DNA of 64,000 bases, taken from Siphlonurus alternatus. Lineage: Eukaryota; Arthropoda; Insecta; Ephemeroptera; Siphlonuridae. The position numbers and the translations under genes are program-made. The stretch lies in NCBI GenBank assembly GCA_949825025.1, contig OX463779.1, positions 47,551,784 to 47,615,783 of the forward strand. The letters are read 5' to 3'. This document shows positions 46,436-59,377 of the stretch, piece by piece (the stretch's first letter is position 1; each line of letters begins with the position of its first letter). The notes under the pieces are model-generated. The model did no database searches, was not told the DNA's origin, and saw only the letters and a list, made by a program, of their open reading frames with translations.

Positions 46436-47098
46436 TAAGGGTAAGGTAACACACCCATTGTTAAAAATAATCCAATACATGAAAATTCTGAAAAAAAAAA
46501 AAATAATAAAATGTTCTCCTCTACATACCCTATCAGTAGCTAAAATATCAGGTATACAAATGCGAGCTAGTTTTTGAGTTATGAATTTTTAAAGTTGACT
46601 ACTTTAACATGGAAATATCTAAATTCCATGCTAAATTAGTCAACTTTAAAAATTCATAACACAAAAACTAGCTCGCATTTGTAAACCTGATATTTTATCT
46701 ACTGATAGGGGATGTAGAGGAGAACATTTTTATTTTTTCATAATAGAGTTTTGTCCTCATTTTTTTTTTGCAGGAATGGATAGAGGGTGCAAAGTTATGC
46801 TACCCTGATTTTTTTCAGATTTTTTAGAGCCCGGGAACTATTTTTAAAAAATTATTAAAATTCCTTTTCTTGACGTCACGAGACACCACTCCTTAAGAAA
46901 AAAATAGGACTTGCCGCCGCGTGACGTCACGAAAAGGACATTCACCAATTTTTTAAAAATAGTTCCAGGTCTCAAAAAAATCTGTAAAAAATCAGGGTAG
47001 CATAACTTTATACCTCTATCCATTTCTGCAATAAAAAAAAATTGAGGACGATACTGCATTATCATGTGTGTGGGATTTTTTTAACATCGGGCCTTCCC
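46436..47098. mobile_element. Family C foldback, copy 2
   Basis: Inner palindrome AACTTTAAAAATTCATAACA facing TGAGTTATGAATTTTTAAAG, outer CCTATCAGTAGCTAAAATAT facing TACTGATAGGGGATGTAGAG. The right terminal part resumes after the family A insertion (TCATGTGTGTGGGATTTTTT). Confidence 0.6.
46740..47062. mobile_element. Family A palindromic MITE, copy 3, inside family C
   Basis: GCAGGAATGGATAGAGGGTG to CCTCTATCCATTTCTGCA with central CTTGACGTCACGAGACACCA. It splits the right part of the family C copy. Confidence 0.7.
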
Positions 47099-47377
47099 CT
47101 TAATTATTAAGAAAATACCACCTTGCTTTTAACCAAGATCACATAACGAGCTTTAATTGCTCGGTAATTCAACAATCTCTTCAAACCTTCCTCTATCCAA
47201 TCTTTTCAATTATTAACCCCTATCGAATTGTACATATTTATAGCGTCCATAAATCATTTAGTAACGAAAGATGTGTCTTGAGGTGGAACAAATTTGTAGC
47301 AGTTATACACCAGCTGCAACGTTGCAAGATTCTTATTTTATATGTATAATTTTAAGACGCTTGTTGAAGTAATGAAA

Positions 47378-47711
47378 CAATGGAGTATCGTCCTCAATTT
47401 TTTTTTTTTTATTGCAGAAATGGATAGAGGGTGCAGTAAAGTTATGCTACCCTGATTTTTTTCAGATTTTTTAGAGCCCGAGAACTGTTTCTAAAAAATT
47501 ACTCAAATTCCTTTTTGTGACGTCACGAGGTGCCGCTTTTTAAGAAAAAAAACGTAGGACTTGCCGCCTCGTGACGTCACAAAAATGAGTTTCAATATTT
47601 TTTTAAAAATTATAGTTCCCATAAAAAAATTGGAAAAAAAATCAGAGTAGCATAACTTCGCACCCTCTATCCATTTCTGCGATAGCAAAAATTGAGGTCT
47701 ATACTCCATAT
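47378..47711. mobile_element. Family A palindromic MITE, copy 4
   Basis: TGCAGAAATGGATAGAGGGT to ACCCTCTATCCATTTCTGCG, about 320 bp from copy 3; centre GTGACGTCACGAGGTGCC. Confidence 0.7.
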
Positions 47712-47714
47712 TAA

Positions 47715-48715
47715 TACATATAATCATAATTCATAATAATTAATTACGAATTTGAATTTTGCAATCAGTGCAACGTTGCCAATATTCACTAATAGTGTAT
47801 AATTTTTTCTTTTGTGATTTCCATTATATATGAAATCAAACTTTACTGTAAATTTAATCTAAATTAGAGTTGCCTGCATTACTCAGAAAAAGAAGTAAAA
47901 GCAAATTATGTCAATCTATATTGCCATTTAAATTTAAAAGCATTTTTTTTATAACAATAGAAACTGTAATTTAAAATTAATAATGATTTGATTGGCTATA
48001 AAAAATTAAACATCCATCAAGCATGGTATTATACTAATCGAGCTCATTTTTATAATATGAAACAAAAGTTAATGGCTTTTACTTTGATAAAGTTGAAAGA
48101 TCAGTTTAACGATAATTTATTAATGTTTTACATAATTCATTGTTGCAACCAAGCCAGGAAATCCTATGTAATGAATATCTGCAGCATAAAAACTCATTAC
48201 CAAGTGTTTACTGTTCATATAATGAAAGGATTAAATAAAATTATTTTTTACTGTTATAATATTATAGCTTTAAAGTATGTAGGTATACATTATAAGACTT
48301 AATATTAGATTATATTTTATAAAAAAAAAATACATTTTTTTTTTTAAATAAGTAATTCCTGTATAAAAAATTTTATTAAAATTTTTATTCAGTACTGAAA
48401 ATAATAATAAAAAAAATATATATATCAGTGTATGAAAAGCATTAACAATGGATTTATTTTTTCAATGACATGAACAATAGAAAATGTCGAACAATGAACG
48501 ATTTTTGCATGCATATAAAAATACGTGGTATTCGAAATTCGTATAAGCTGGTAGCTTTTCATAAAGCAGAGCAACCAGTCGCGCGTTCAGGATTAGTCTT
48601 GTAAGCGGATTTTCTCTTGTAAATCGGCTAGTGTTCCTGCATTGTGTGCTACTGGTGATGTTTTCTGTGCACTGGCCGCAAAGCATCGACAAATGTTTTC
48701 ATGTTTTTATAAGCG
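47715..48715. other. AT-rich spacer
   Basis: A frame of 104 codons at 47988-48302 is Ile/Lys/Asn-rich and has no motif. No gene called. Confidence 0.4.
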
Positions 48716-48718
48716 CAC

Positions 48719-48808
48719 TTTCTCTCTCTTTCTCTGTTTCTGTCCCTCTGTCTCTGTCTCTCTGTCTCTATGTCTCTGTCTCTGTCTCTCTCTCCCTCCC
48801 TCTCTCTA
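48719..48808. repeat. TC-rich imperfect microsatellite
   Basis: (TCTCTG)n and (TC)n mixture. Confidence 0.9.
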
Positions 48809-48809
48809 T

Positions 48810-50710
48810 AATTCCATCATTCCATCATTTAAAAATGCTTAATGAGAGATAATATTTTCTACCCTAGATCATTTAATCACATAAAAACAGTTTCTCTTCA
48901 AATCATGCACTAAACACACGAACAATGGAAATAATGATGTTTTGATGAGTACATCACTAACGGTATGAAATTATTCAAACACTTCTTCTTTGCTACAAAG
49001 TTTTTAATGCACAATGCACTAAACTTTTCATTATCATTAAGTGTATTTTTTTATTTAATAAATATGCATTAACTAATTGCAAAAATAAAAATTATTTACT
49101 TAGTAATTCACAGGCTAGTAATTTATATTATATATCTTCAGAGCTACCCTATGGAATGATATTTACAGTATGTTATTTTATTTTAAAATAAATATTACAC
49201 AATTTGTGATGATTTTATAACGAAAAAAAATTTAACAAAACATGAAGATTCAATTTCTTATAATATTTACAATGCAATAAATATAAAAATATTAGTTAAA
49301 TATAATACAAGACAAAATACTAAAATTAATACAAGGTTAGAAGAAACTATTTTTAGATATGATACTCATTTTTTAGTAAATTTGAACATCGTGTATTGAA
49401 GTCGTCCTATCTTTAAACAAATAAAGTTTTGCACAAAGTCTTCCACTTGCAATGGTTGTAACAAACCATTGTTTATAATGTCTGTCGCATGAAGCCTTTT
49501 TCATTGTTAAGCATGGGACGACGTAGTGCCTAAATTTGGCACCAGAGCCAAACGTAATGGCATTGTTGGCGCTAGTTAACCGTTTCAACTTCATAATAAT
49601 TGGTAATTTTCCATAAATTAACATGTAAATCAACAACCGTCCAATGTTTTTCTTTCACGCGACAGACATTAACAATACTTTGTTTCTAGCAAGGAGCAAA
49701 AGACTTTGGTTTTGCATCACATCAAAATATTTTCTAATTCTTCTATATACAACAAATGAAATTTCTATTTTGTCTTCCTGACTTTTTTTTTTTTTTTTTT
49801 TTGTAGTCTGTTCTGAGTTTTAACTACTGTATTGAAAATACAAATCGCAATATCAAAGCTATTCACCCGGCGGTTTGTTAAGATTCTGTGACGTCACAGA
49901 GGCAAATATCGATGAAAACTGAGGTAATAGCATACATGAAAATTAAAAGTATCACGCAAAAGAGAGTAACTGCAATGTATATTTAAAAAAATAACAAAAA
50001 AAAATAAGAAAAATACTTCTAAACTAAAATCTGATTTATGCTTTATTTCTAAATAATGCTTATTATTTTTATGTTGATATTTTCTAATTACTATCATGTC
50101 TAAAATTAATAAAACAATTCCAATCTAATTTATAACGTAATCTGGATGTGTAACCACCATAGTATCTTCCTGACCTTTAAAAGCCATAAACAACCTGTAG
50201 TAATTATCCAGTAATTACAGTAAAATGCTATACATTATACTGAAAGTGCTGTTCTAGAATTGTTATTTAAACCATAATGTTACTTTAATACATTTTAAAG
50301 TAAACGACATTAAATAGAGTGCAGTATGTTTTTGGTATATTGGTTTATGGTGAATGTTGCTAAAATGATAGCTTGGATGATTTATGCCTTGTCGCCTCGT
50401 TTGTCTTGGTTCGCAGGTGGCGCCTCAATCAACGTAATGGCGCCAGGAGCAGGTGCCGGCGCCACCTCACAGCTGATTAGCCGACACGTCTTCGCAGTCC
50501 GATGGAACCAAAAATCTCAAGGGAACTTTCTTCGCAACTTTTACAAACGAAATTTCATTTACAGTTCATAATCTAGTTAACTTAATACCAAAATGACCTC
50601 TAATAATATATATTAAAGAACCTTTTTTTAATGGATACTTCATCATTTTAGCACTAAAAGTTATATAGCAACTAAATTTCAGTATATATATATTATATGT
50701 AGGGATAATT
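48810..50710. other. Spacer with two unidentified less AT-rich blocks
   Basis: Blocks at 49380-49640 (87-codon minus-strand frame) and 50390-50520 (contains self-complementary GGCGCC-rich sequence) stand out from AT-rich surroundings. Neither translation matches a family I know. Confidence 0.35.
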
Positions 50711-50711
50711 A

Positions 50712-50988
50712 ATTAAGTTAGGAAAAGGATATGGTGGTCACGGCCTGTTACGCGTGGCCTTGGCATTTTCCAAGGTGAGACTGAGGGAACCGTGGAAAAC
50801 TTCAATCAGGACGGACACCTCTACTTTTTATCAATGGACCAAAGTGATATTCAAAGCCTGAGGAACCACACACAAGTGCATCTCTGCACTGGGTAAAAAT
50901 CAAGATGAATTTAACCCAGGGAGGGAGCAACGTAATTTTTACTTGAAACGGTCACCCATCCAAGTACTAACCACGCTTGACTTGGCTT
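50712..50988 (-). mobile_element. 5S-derived SINE, head truncated
   Basis: Minus-strand copy with the central domain (GGAACCGTGGAAAACTTCAA), the GGAGGGAGCAACGTAATTTT module, and GGTCACCCATCCAAGTACTA then ACCACGC of the 5S segment. It stops within the 5S part. Confidence 0.7.
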
Positions 50989-50989
50989 A

Positions 50990-52605
50990 AATATTCATGT
51001 TTAGTTTATTTTTGTAGTTTTGAAATTTTCATTAATATAATAACTACAACATCATTTTGAGTATGTAGTAAGTCATTTTGCTTGAGACAAAATTATTTCA
51101 TTTCAACAAAAGTGACACACAGGAAAAAAAAAAGAAAAGAAATGCACTGAATGCTTGTTTTTATATGAAAAAAACAGCAAACCTTCTCTTTTCCTTCCAT
51201 ATATAAAATATTCTCACTCCATAACAAAGAGACTTGCAAAAGCCACGATTATATTTTTTATTTAGAAACATGTCGGCGAACAATGTCGCGGGGTCGCGCG
51301 TCATTTGTTTGATGGACGTCGTCGTCGTCGCTTCCCTTCCTTCAACTCAACTTCTAATCTAGCAAACAGCTTTCCCTCCCCCCCCCCTACCTGACACGAC
51401 GAGGCGGCGTTACCGCATGCAAAAGTGTATTAAACCACTCATCCACCAAAACCAACAAACAATTTTTACTATATTATATATTGTAAAATGCTTTTACTAA
51501 AATTAAAATAATGATCTGAACTTGTTATTTTGTTCAAGTAAGAGAAACATCACAAGTAAATAATACATAATTTAAAGCTAACATATAATAATATCGATTT
51601 AACATGCTTTTCAAAAATAATCAGCTTTATACATGCCTCATTATATTCATTATAAAACAAAACAACTTTTTTGTTATCCAAATATTATAAAATATTATAA
51701 TATTAAAGCAACATGAAATTTTATCTACAACACTAATATTGTATAGTAGAGACTGTGTTTTTGTACTTTATGTTTAAAATAGTAAACATTGATGTATGTT
51801 GAACATAATTTGTACTGTATGGAATTTCGACATCAATTTTCTTATCACGTTATGAGAATAGAGCATACAAAATAATAATACTCTGTTTTTTTTTCAAAAA
51901 ATTGAGTACATGCAGGAGGCATTTTTAAAAAATGAAAATTCCATTTTAACGACCCGTTATCGGCGACAAAGTCACATCGTTTTATTAAGAAATATACCCA
52001 TAATTTTATGCATGCATATAATAATGGGTTAATTCCTATAATATTAGAAATAAAAATAAAATATTCTTACTAAGCGCATAATTTTTAAGCTTCTTGGAAA
52101 AAAAGTTGTGCTTATCAGACGAAGCTAAATTTTATAATTTTTTTGTCTGAGAGAAATGTTAATAAACATAAATGTTTTCAAGAATAATTTAAAAAACATT
52201 TTCATAAATTTTGAAAAAAATTTACTTTAGTAATAAGTTGCCAGAAGGTGTATTGTGTAGTGTTTTTTTTCAATGTTTTCTTAATGTTATTTTAATTATT
52301 TCAAGTGCTTTTGTTGCTATTGTTGATTGTTTATTGTTATTAATATTGACGTGATCCATATTGTACTTGTAAACGAATTTAATTTAATTAAAGAACGCGG
52401 TCGTAAAGTTGATTTTCAATGATTTTTTTAAATTATTGGATAAAAAAAATCAGAGTACCTTAATTAATTAGCACGCTTTATCCATTTATGCAATTTTTTC
52501 TATAGTACAAAACTATAATACATCGCCAACCATCTGTATTATGTATTATATTTGTGATACCTCAGCAGTAGCATTTTATTATTTTATCAAAATCGAAATT
52601 TTTTT
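50990..52605. other. AT-rich spacer with one CpG-rich patch
   Basis: Patch at 51275-51420 (GTCGCGGGGTCGCGCGTCAT, GACGAGGCGGCGTTACCGC) is isolated. A diverged family A remnant lies at 52430-52500. The rest is AT-rich. Confidence 0.4.
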
Positions 52606-52607
52606 GG

Positions 52608-52970
52608 GTACTTCTATTTACTAATTATTTATTAAATTTGAAACCCCTAATCTTCTAAAACCTTAACTTGAGCATTTTGCGGACTCTTCCGGAACGGTGG
52701 CGACCACGGCCTTGTAGTCCATCCTGCGAGAGAGGGAAACGTGGAAACCTCAGCCAGGATGGACGCTACAGCTTTTGTCAATGAACCGGAAGTGCAATGG
52801 TCCAAATCCATGGGAATCACTCACATAGTGGAAAAGCGCAACGATTTACTCCTGAGTGGGAAAAGTGATTTTGTGGAAAATGGGCACCAATCCAACTACT
52901 AACCACGCTTGGAATTGCTTGACTTCGGTGATCTGACGAGACTCGGTCAAACGCACTACGCCACACCTCC
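52608..52970 (-). mobile_element. 5S rRNA-derived SINE, long-tail subfamily
   Basis: Reverse copy from GGGTACTTCTATTTACTAAT through the central domain to CAACTACTAACCACGC, TTGACTTCGGTGATCTGACG and the leader GGTCAAACGCACTACGCCAC. Confidence 0.75.
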
Positions 52971-52974
52971 AATT

Positions 52975-54030
52975 TTATTTTTTTAATGAGATATGAGATT
53001 TAAACGAAGGTATCGCTTAGTATCGAAATCACGATGCGATGTCATTCTGCATAAATCACGGATTCAACTGAAATGCTGATATTTCCCTGATATTATGCAA
53101 TTTTCTGTTCTCCAAAGTATTGCAGGTTGTCTTTTTACAAGCGCTAAAGTCAGCTGTTTTCTGCACTCACCATTTTCATGATTAAAAATCTAAATTAGCA
53201 ATTAGTACAAAATTACTATGTGTGCAAGCATGGTAATATTGAATAGCTGTTCAGTACTTTACACAGCACATTTATACAAATGTAGTATAGTAAAAGATAA
53301 CACCAATAGATTATATATGTTACGTGCAATTTAATTTAAAAAAGCAATAAAATTAATCACGTAATAAATATATATAGTGAATTTTTTTTTCCATGTTCCT
53401 TTAAAGTGAAATCAATTTAGTCATATTTCAAAAATGAAAGTAAAAAAAAAAAAAAAAAAGTAATAATATTTTATATGCAGGCTACTTTTGAACTTTTACT
53501 ATTCAAATATTAAATAAATTCCATTTTTCCAATATTATATTCTATTTTACAATTTTTTTTTTTTAAGACAGTAAAAATTCTCTATGGAACAAAAGTACAT
53601 GTATGATATGAAAGCCTTTTTACTCCCTAAAGTGTTTTATCCATTCTCTCTCATGTAGTTCGTAAGTTGTCTTCTGTGCTTGAAACCTTTTTACCAATAA
53701 AATTCTACTGCAGCAGCTTTTATGTTTTAGGCTCTATTTTTTTTTTTTTTTTCTTACAGCGTAAAAATAATAATAAAAAAAAATTATTGTTTAACTGGAA
53801 CTTGTGATAGAGAATCTTGTGTATTCTCTTTGTAGCTTTCCTTGGAGAATTACCTGCTTTTTGTGAGGGCGTGTCCAGGTATGATCAAACATTCAACTAA
53901 TGTATGTAATAGATGGAGCTTACCATTACCTGATTAACAGCATCTATAGTACAAAAACATTACGTGGACTATGTTATATTGTTATGAACGGGCAGTTCAT
54001 AACAATATTAGCACTCAAAAGGGTATAAGA
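52975..54030. other. AT-rich spacer with no recognised features
   Basis: Nothing recognised apart from homopolymer runs. Confidence 0.4.
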
Positions 54031-54105
54031 ATAAAGGTGCATTTACATTATACAGTGACGTGAATAATGCGCACTTGCTGTAACATCCATTGGTGGCCAT
54101 ATTTG

Positions 54106-54470
54106 ACAATTGGGTTAAGTGTCGGACTTAGAATCTGGATCGTCTCCAGAGCTTGGGTTCGCTTCCGACTGCCTGCCAGTTTGTGAATGATCCTGAGTGC
54201 GCTCGCCAGGTGGCTGCAGCTTGCAAGTCGAACACTGTATCGAAAGGTGCTAAAGTTGGCTTTGGTACCGTCTGCCTTGATAGTGGTTATCTGTGGTTTC
54301 CCATCGTCACTCCCAGGTGAATGCCGGGGCAGACCGGGGCAGTTCCTAACACAAGGCCACAGCCATCTCCTTTCCTATCCTAGTAACCCACTGTTGTTAA
54401 TACTGTTGTTAAGTTTGAATGCTTACACTAATAGCAGAATATTCTGTAGTAAGCTAACATTGTAAAAATA
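54106..54470 (+). mobile_element. tRNA-Leu-derived SINE, copy 2
   Basis: Full-length relative of the copy at 9211-9572. Its anticodon-loop equivalent CTTAGAA would give UAG, as in tRNA-Leu. It truncates a family I element immediately upstream (54030-54105). Confidence 0.7.
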
Positions 54471-54725
54471 AAATAGTTCACGCAATATACATTGACAGAA
54501 AGAACCGAAGGACCACAAAAAATGCCTATTTGTTTACGTGATATCGGCAACGATGTGTATTATATATATCTGTGAATTTGATTGATCAAACACCATTCGA
54601 TATTAATTGCCTTCTCTTATATCACTCATACTTTGATGCCAAACGTGTTTTATGACGTCACCCATAAGGCTTGTGTATAGACATTTTTTGTGGTCCCGTC
54701 GGTACATTTACTACATACATGATAT

Positions 54726-54994
54726 CCCTAATTGAAACATTACGTCTTCAACTCATCCTTTACACGTCTAAACCTAATCTTTTTACCTCTAAAATACATC
54801 TTATTTCCTCTTTTCTCAAAGTGAGGATGAAAAAAGAGAGAATATTTCTAACATTTTATGCTGAAGAAGAGGAAAAAATACGTAATATCGTCTTTTCCAC
54901 CACTTTTTTCCTCTAAAATGATGCAAAATAAGAAGAGAAAAGACTAGAGGAGAGCTTAATAGCAAAGAAAATGTAAGATTTATTTCAACTCGGG
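54726..54994 (+). mobile_element. Element D copy
   Basis: CCCTAATTGAAACATTACG to TTTCAACTCGGG; centre intact (GAATATTTCTAACATTTTAT). Confidence 0.7.
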
Positions 54995-55787
54995 GTTGTT
55001 TAATACGTTTTCATTGACGACGGATAATGTTATTCTTATGAGGTGTCGTTAACGGATCTGTATTAAACACCATCATGTGAACGTAGCTATTGTCACAAAA
55101 TCATTCTGGGAAAAAAGTGAGTAGTGAAATTAGTTTTCATGAAAACCATACTGTATACTACCGTACAATTCTTGAGTATGTTACGTTAAAAAATACATAC
55201 AAAAGTAAAAGAGTATTATTAAAGGTTGAAGTACATGAAGCAAGGATATCATTGTATAATATACCAACTAAACTTTTTTTTATATATACTGTCTGAAATT
55301 GTCCTTAAAACCCTAAGCTACAATTTATGATATAGTGATGCTTGTTATGGTGGTAATAGAGAGAAAGAGAATGAGTGGTTAAAGTAGCATGTGCCTTATA
55401 TTTATGCAAATTGGTAAGTCTAACGTTTAAGAGACTATCAAGAGAACACACAGAAGGAGGACATCTTTTTATTCATGTCACACTTCGTATCACCTCGGCG
55501 AGCGACAAGGGGAGTCTCCCCCACCCCCCCTCGGTCCCACGAGCCTCGCATAGGCTCTTCTTGGTTAAATATTAATCTAGGACTTGTACTTGATTCTGCA
55601 ATATTAAACATCAAATATTTACTTTAGTACAAAAAAGTATATTTGTATGTTTAAAGAAAATAAATATTGACGATATTTGTTTTTATGTCAAATCAAACTT
55701 CAATAATTTTACTGTAATTACTGTAATTTTAAAAAAATTAAATTTTTTCTTTGTAATTTTACTGAAATTACAATTTTGGTAATGTTA

Positions 55788-56051
55788 CCCTAGTTGAAAA
55801 ATTACGTCTTTAACTCATCTTTTACATGTCTAAAACTAATCGTTTTGCCTCTAAAACACATCTTATTTCCTCTTTGCTCAAAGTGACGATGAAATGGAGA
55901 TTATATTTTAACATTTAATGTCCAAAAAGAGGAAAAATACGTAATCTCGTCTTTTTCCTGTTTTTTCCTCTAAAATGGTGCAAAATAGGAGATAATTAGA
56001 CGAAGAGAGAGCATAATAGCGAAAAAAAGATGACATTTATTTCAACTCGGG
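55788..56051 (+). mobile_element. Element D copy with TA duplication
   Basis: CCCTAGTTGAAAAATTACG to TTTCAACTCGGG, flanked by TA (55786-55787 and 56052-56053). Confidence 0.75.
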
Positions 56052-56079
56052 TACAAATGAATGTATTGGTAAACTGTTC

Positions 56080-56178
56080 GTCACTTAAGTTGTTTTGACG
56101 TCACGTGACCCTCCCATTAGTATTGTATTGGAGGACAAAGGAAAATGTTCGTGACGTCATATCAACTTTAAGTGACGA
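56080..56178. mobile_element. Small foldback
   Basis: GTTCGTCACTTAAGTTGTTT and ACTTTAAGTGACGAC are inverted arms, with paired TGACGTCACGTGAC and CGTGACGTCA inside. Confidence 0.5.
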
Positions 56179-56342
56179 CAAGTTTAAGCCGGTATAAAAC
56201 GATACAATTTTTCTGATTATTGTATACAAATTTTCCTTGCAAGAAAATTTTCTCTCCATACAAACAAATGGAGATTAAGTTTTCTTGTAAGGAAAAATTG
56301 TATACAATAATCAGAAAAATTGTATCATGTAATACCGGCTTT
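56178..56342. mobile_element. Family O palindrome
   Basis: Almost perfect inverted repeat: AAGCCGGTATAAAACGATAC, ACAATTTTTCTGATTATTGT on the left, and ACAATAATCAGAAAAATTGT, ATGTAATACCGGCTTTA on the right. Confidence 0.65.
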
Positions 56343-56403
56343 AGATTTCATTGGACTGTTCTTAAACTCTGTCCAGTATTTTTCTCCTCGTTTCATTTCC
56401 TTT

Positions 56404-56537
56404 TAAGTATACTCGTCACTTTGGAAAATTTCCCTTTGTAGCTTTGTTAACCACTATGCCTCGTAAGAATAACACAAGGCACAGTGATTAACAAGGCTGC
56501 AAGTGGGAAATTTTGTAAGGCGACGAGTGTACTTAAG
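56404..56537. mobile_element. Family N palindromic MITE, copy 1
   Basis: Ends AAGTATACTCGTCACTTTGG and CGACGAGTGTACTT. Inner GAAAATTTCCCTTTGTAGCT faces TGCAAGTGGGAAATTTT. Copies at 61716-61838 and 62805-62925. Confidence 0.65.
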
Positions 56538-56977
56538 TAATAAAGAGCTCATCACTGGTTTGCAAAATTTCAAAACAGTCTTACTAGCGGTGATATCATT
56601 TACTTTATTGGGGAATGTCGGTAATACTATTTTGTAGCAAAAAATAAAAAATTAGTTAAATTTATATTATATTTTTTAAGGTATAAGCTTATTCATTTAA
56701 TGTTATGTTATAGCATTTTTTTTTAAATATTAAATATACTGTAAATAATCATTATTTTTTACGACTAATCTTGTGTGCTTCTCTAAACTGTTAAAAACCA
56801 GAATAGCATAAGAAAAATATATGAGCCGTAAAAATGAATGTTCAGTGATATAGCTGCAGTTTCTTGCACCACAAAAAAATTTAAATACCCTCATCACGAA
56901 ACTGGATCAGTCAGGATTCAACCATTTACCATTTATTTATTTCCATTTACTTTGAATTGCCAATTTTGTTTGTAAAT

Positions 56978-56978
<1 letters not shown>

Positions 56979-57017
<39 letters not shown>
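56979..57017. repeat. Poly(T) tract
   Basis: 39 consecutive T. Confidence 0.95.
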
Positions 57018-57021
<4 letters not shown>

Positions 57022-57187
57022 AGAAAGGAAGGTTTTCTTATTCCAGGTTAAAATAAACATTAGTATTCCAAACCAGTTCGAATATAGTGAGAGGCTAGAC
57101 TGTCAGTAACATCGCGTTAATCGACGAGACATCAAGACGATCGTAGCGCCTCCCTGGTGGCTGTGTTTGGAACTTAAGTCACGCAGG

Positions 57188-57302
<115 letters not shown>

Positions 57303-58056
57303 CAAGGGGTCGAGGGACAACGCGAAACGACGACGAACGAAGAAACGATAATTGTCATTGCCTTCACTCGAAGCTACGTTTCGCGTGTCAAATGGGAGTT
57401 TTTCTTTCTCCAAGAAGTCCATTAATATCAGCAGTAGCAACCACTAGCCGTGCAAACATACGTCGCTTTCTGAGCAAATGCATTAATCTGTAGCAACGTA
57501 TCGAACGTATCAGGAAGTGTCACCCCCCCCCCCCTTTCTTGACATACATGAAACTTTTTTTTTTCGTCATTTATAATGGGTTTACTGAATTATTTTTTTA
57601 TATAATATGTTAAAAATGATTTTTTTTATAAAAACGAATAAGAAAAAAGCATCATTATCATTGGGAGAAAATCACATAAAATATTTTGATATTTTTTTGT
57701 TTTGTTTTTTTATAAAAAAAAACAAACAAACATATTATAATACTTCTAAAATTTTAATGAGAAAACTTTAAATATTTAAATTTTATTTAAATAAGTTTCT
57801 TTTTGTATATATTTTCAGTATATAACAGAAGAAAGAGAAGAGGAAGAATTATTCAGTATGGTAATGATTTAACAAAAAAATATTTAAATCGAACTCGGCA
57901 AAAGAAGAGTAGACATCACATAAATACTTCACGCGTCAAGTCACTGACACTTCCAATTTAGTCGCTACATTCTGTGAGAGATCTCGCGGGTTATCCACGT
58001 CTTGCAAGCCAGCCATCACGAGTCATCGTCAGACGAGCTTAACATGAGGCACGATT

Positions 58057-58680
58057 AAGGTGCTTTTCCATGGAGCGGGGCTTTTCGAGGCAAGAAAGGC
58101 GCACTTGTTTCAATCTCATATGGTGGCCATATTGGCGTGAAAAATCACAGTAGGATTCAAGGTAAATTTCCATGGAGCGATGACACACAAGGCTTGGCGG
58201 GGCGAGAAAAGTGCACTTATAGTAAAATCGTATAGTAGCCATATTAGCGAGGAAAAATCGCTTGCCCGCAGTGATTTAATTTAATTTTTTTCCTCACCAA
58301 TATGGCCGCCATACGGTTTCTTTGCAAGTGCGCTTTTCTCGCTCCGCCAAGCCTTGTGTGACATCACTCCATACGTTGTCGGCCATATTGACATGAAAAA
58401 TTGGTTTCGCGCAGTAATGAAATCCTGCCGCAATTTTTTCACGCCAGCATGCCCGCCATACGAGATTGAAGCAAGTGCGCCTTTCTTGCCCCGCCAAGCC
58501 TCGCTGGAAAAAGCTCCTTGAAAGTGCGTTTACATGGAGCGGGGAAAGCGAGAAAATCGCGTGCCGTAGCCTTGCGGGGAACGATTTTATCGCCAACATG
58601 GCCGTCATATAATATGGAAGCAAGTTCACCTTGCTCGCCCCGCCAAGAGCCGCTCGACATCTCTCCATGGAAAAGCAGCT
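58057..58680. mobile_element. Cluster of family J palindromes
   Basis: At least three J arm pairs in series: TTTTCCATGGAGCG ends at 58063, about 58165 and 58528, and complementary ACATC.CTCCATGGAAAAG ends up to 58675. The arms share GTGGCCATATTGGCG, CCAATATGGCCGCCATACGG and GCGCACTTGTTTC-type sequence. Probably nested copies. Confidence 0.6.
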
Positions 58681-58689
58681 TCTAGTTTG

Positions 58690-59370
58690 TCAGCTGATGA
58701 TACGATGAATGTTTATATCACACAGTGAGGGGTATTGTCACCTTTATTTCTTCCGTCCCAAGTAATTCTTTTTCTGCTAATTTTTAATGACAGATATTTA
58801 TTTTAATAAAAAATAATTTAAATTTCAAGCTGTAAAAACTAATTTTCTTTCATTGATATTTATTATTTATACAAAAGAAATAAAACTGGCATTCAATCAG
58901 TCCAGGACAAAAGAATGCAGCTCCCTTTTGGAAGAGCTTTTAAAAACAAAGGAGAAGCAGAATGTCAATTCCTAATTCATAATATGTTATTGCTTTTTGA
59001 CTGTACGTACTTAACAATGTAAGCACGTCAAATCACATCATCACATGGCATAATTATATCAACAAAATGGTGTGTGTAATTATTAATATTAACTTACTCC
59101 AAAGCAGTAATTTTTCACAATTTGCCTCAAAATATATCAATTTGGTCATTTCATAAAAAAATAAAAGTCTGATGATAATTTTTATTTTGTACTTTGCTCA
59201 AATAAATTTGATCCTTTCTAGTTTTGAGTATTTCACAGAGGTACAAGCCAAATAAAAATTATTATGTAGGCTAGCTATACAATTGAATTTAAATGTGAAA
59301 TTTCTTAGATATTTTACATTAAATTAAAGTGTCGCATTATTTGAATTTACAGTTTAAGTTAAGAAAATGT
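58690..59370. other. AT-rich spacer with no recognised features
   Basis: Nothing recognised. Confidence 0.4.
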
Positions 59371-59377
59371 CAGAATT

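Noticed and set aside
47988..48302. 104-codon frame as a gene
   Set aside because: AT-rich codon content, no domain, no splice context; chance frame in low-complexity DNA.
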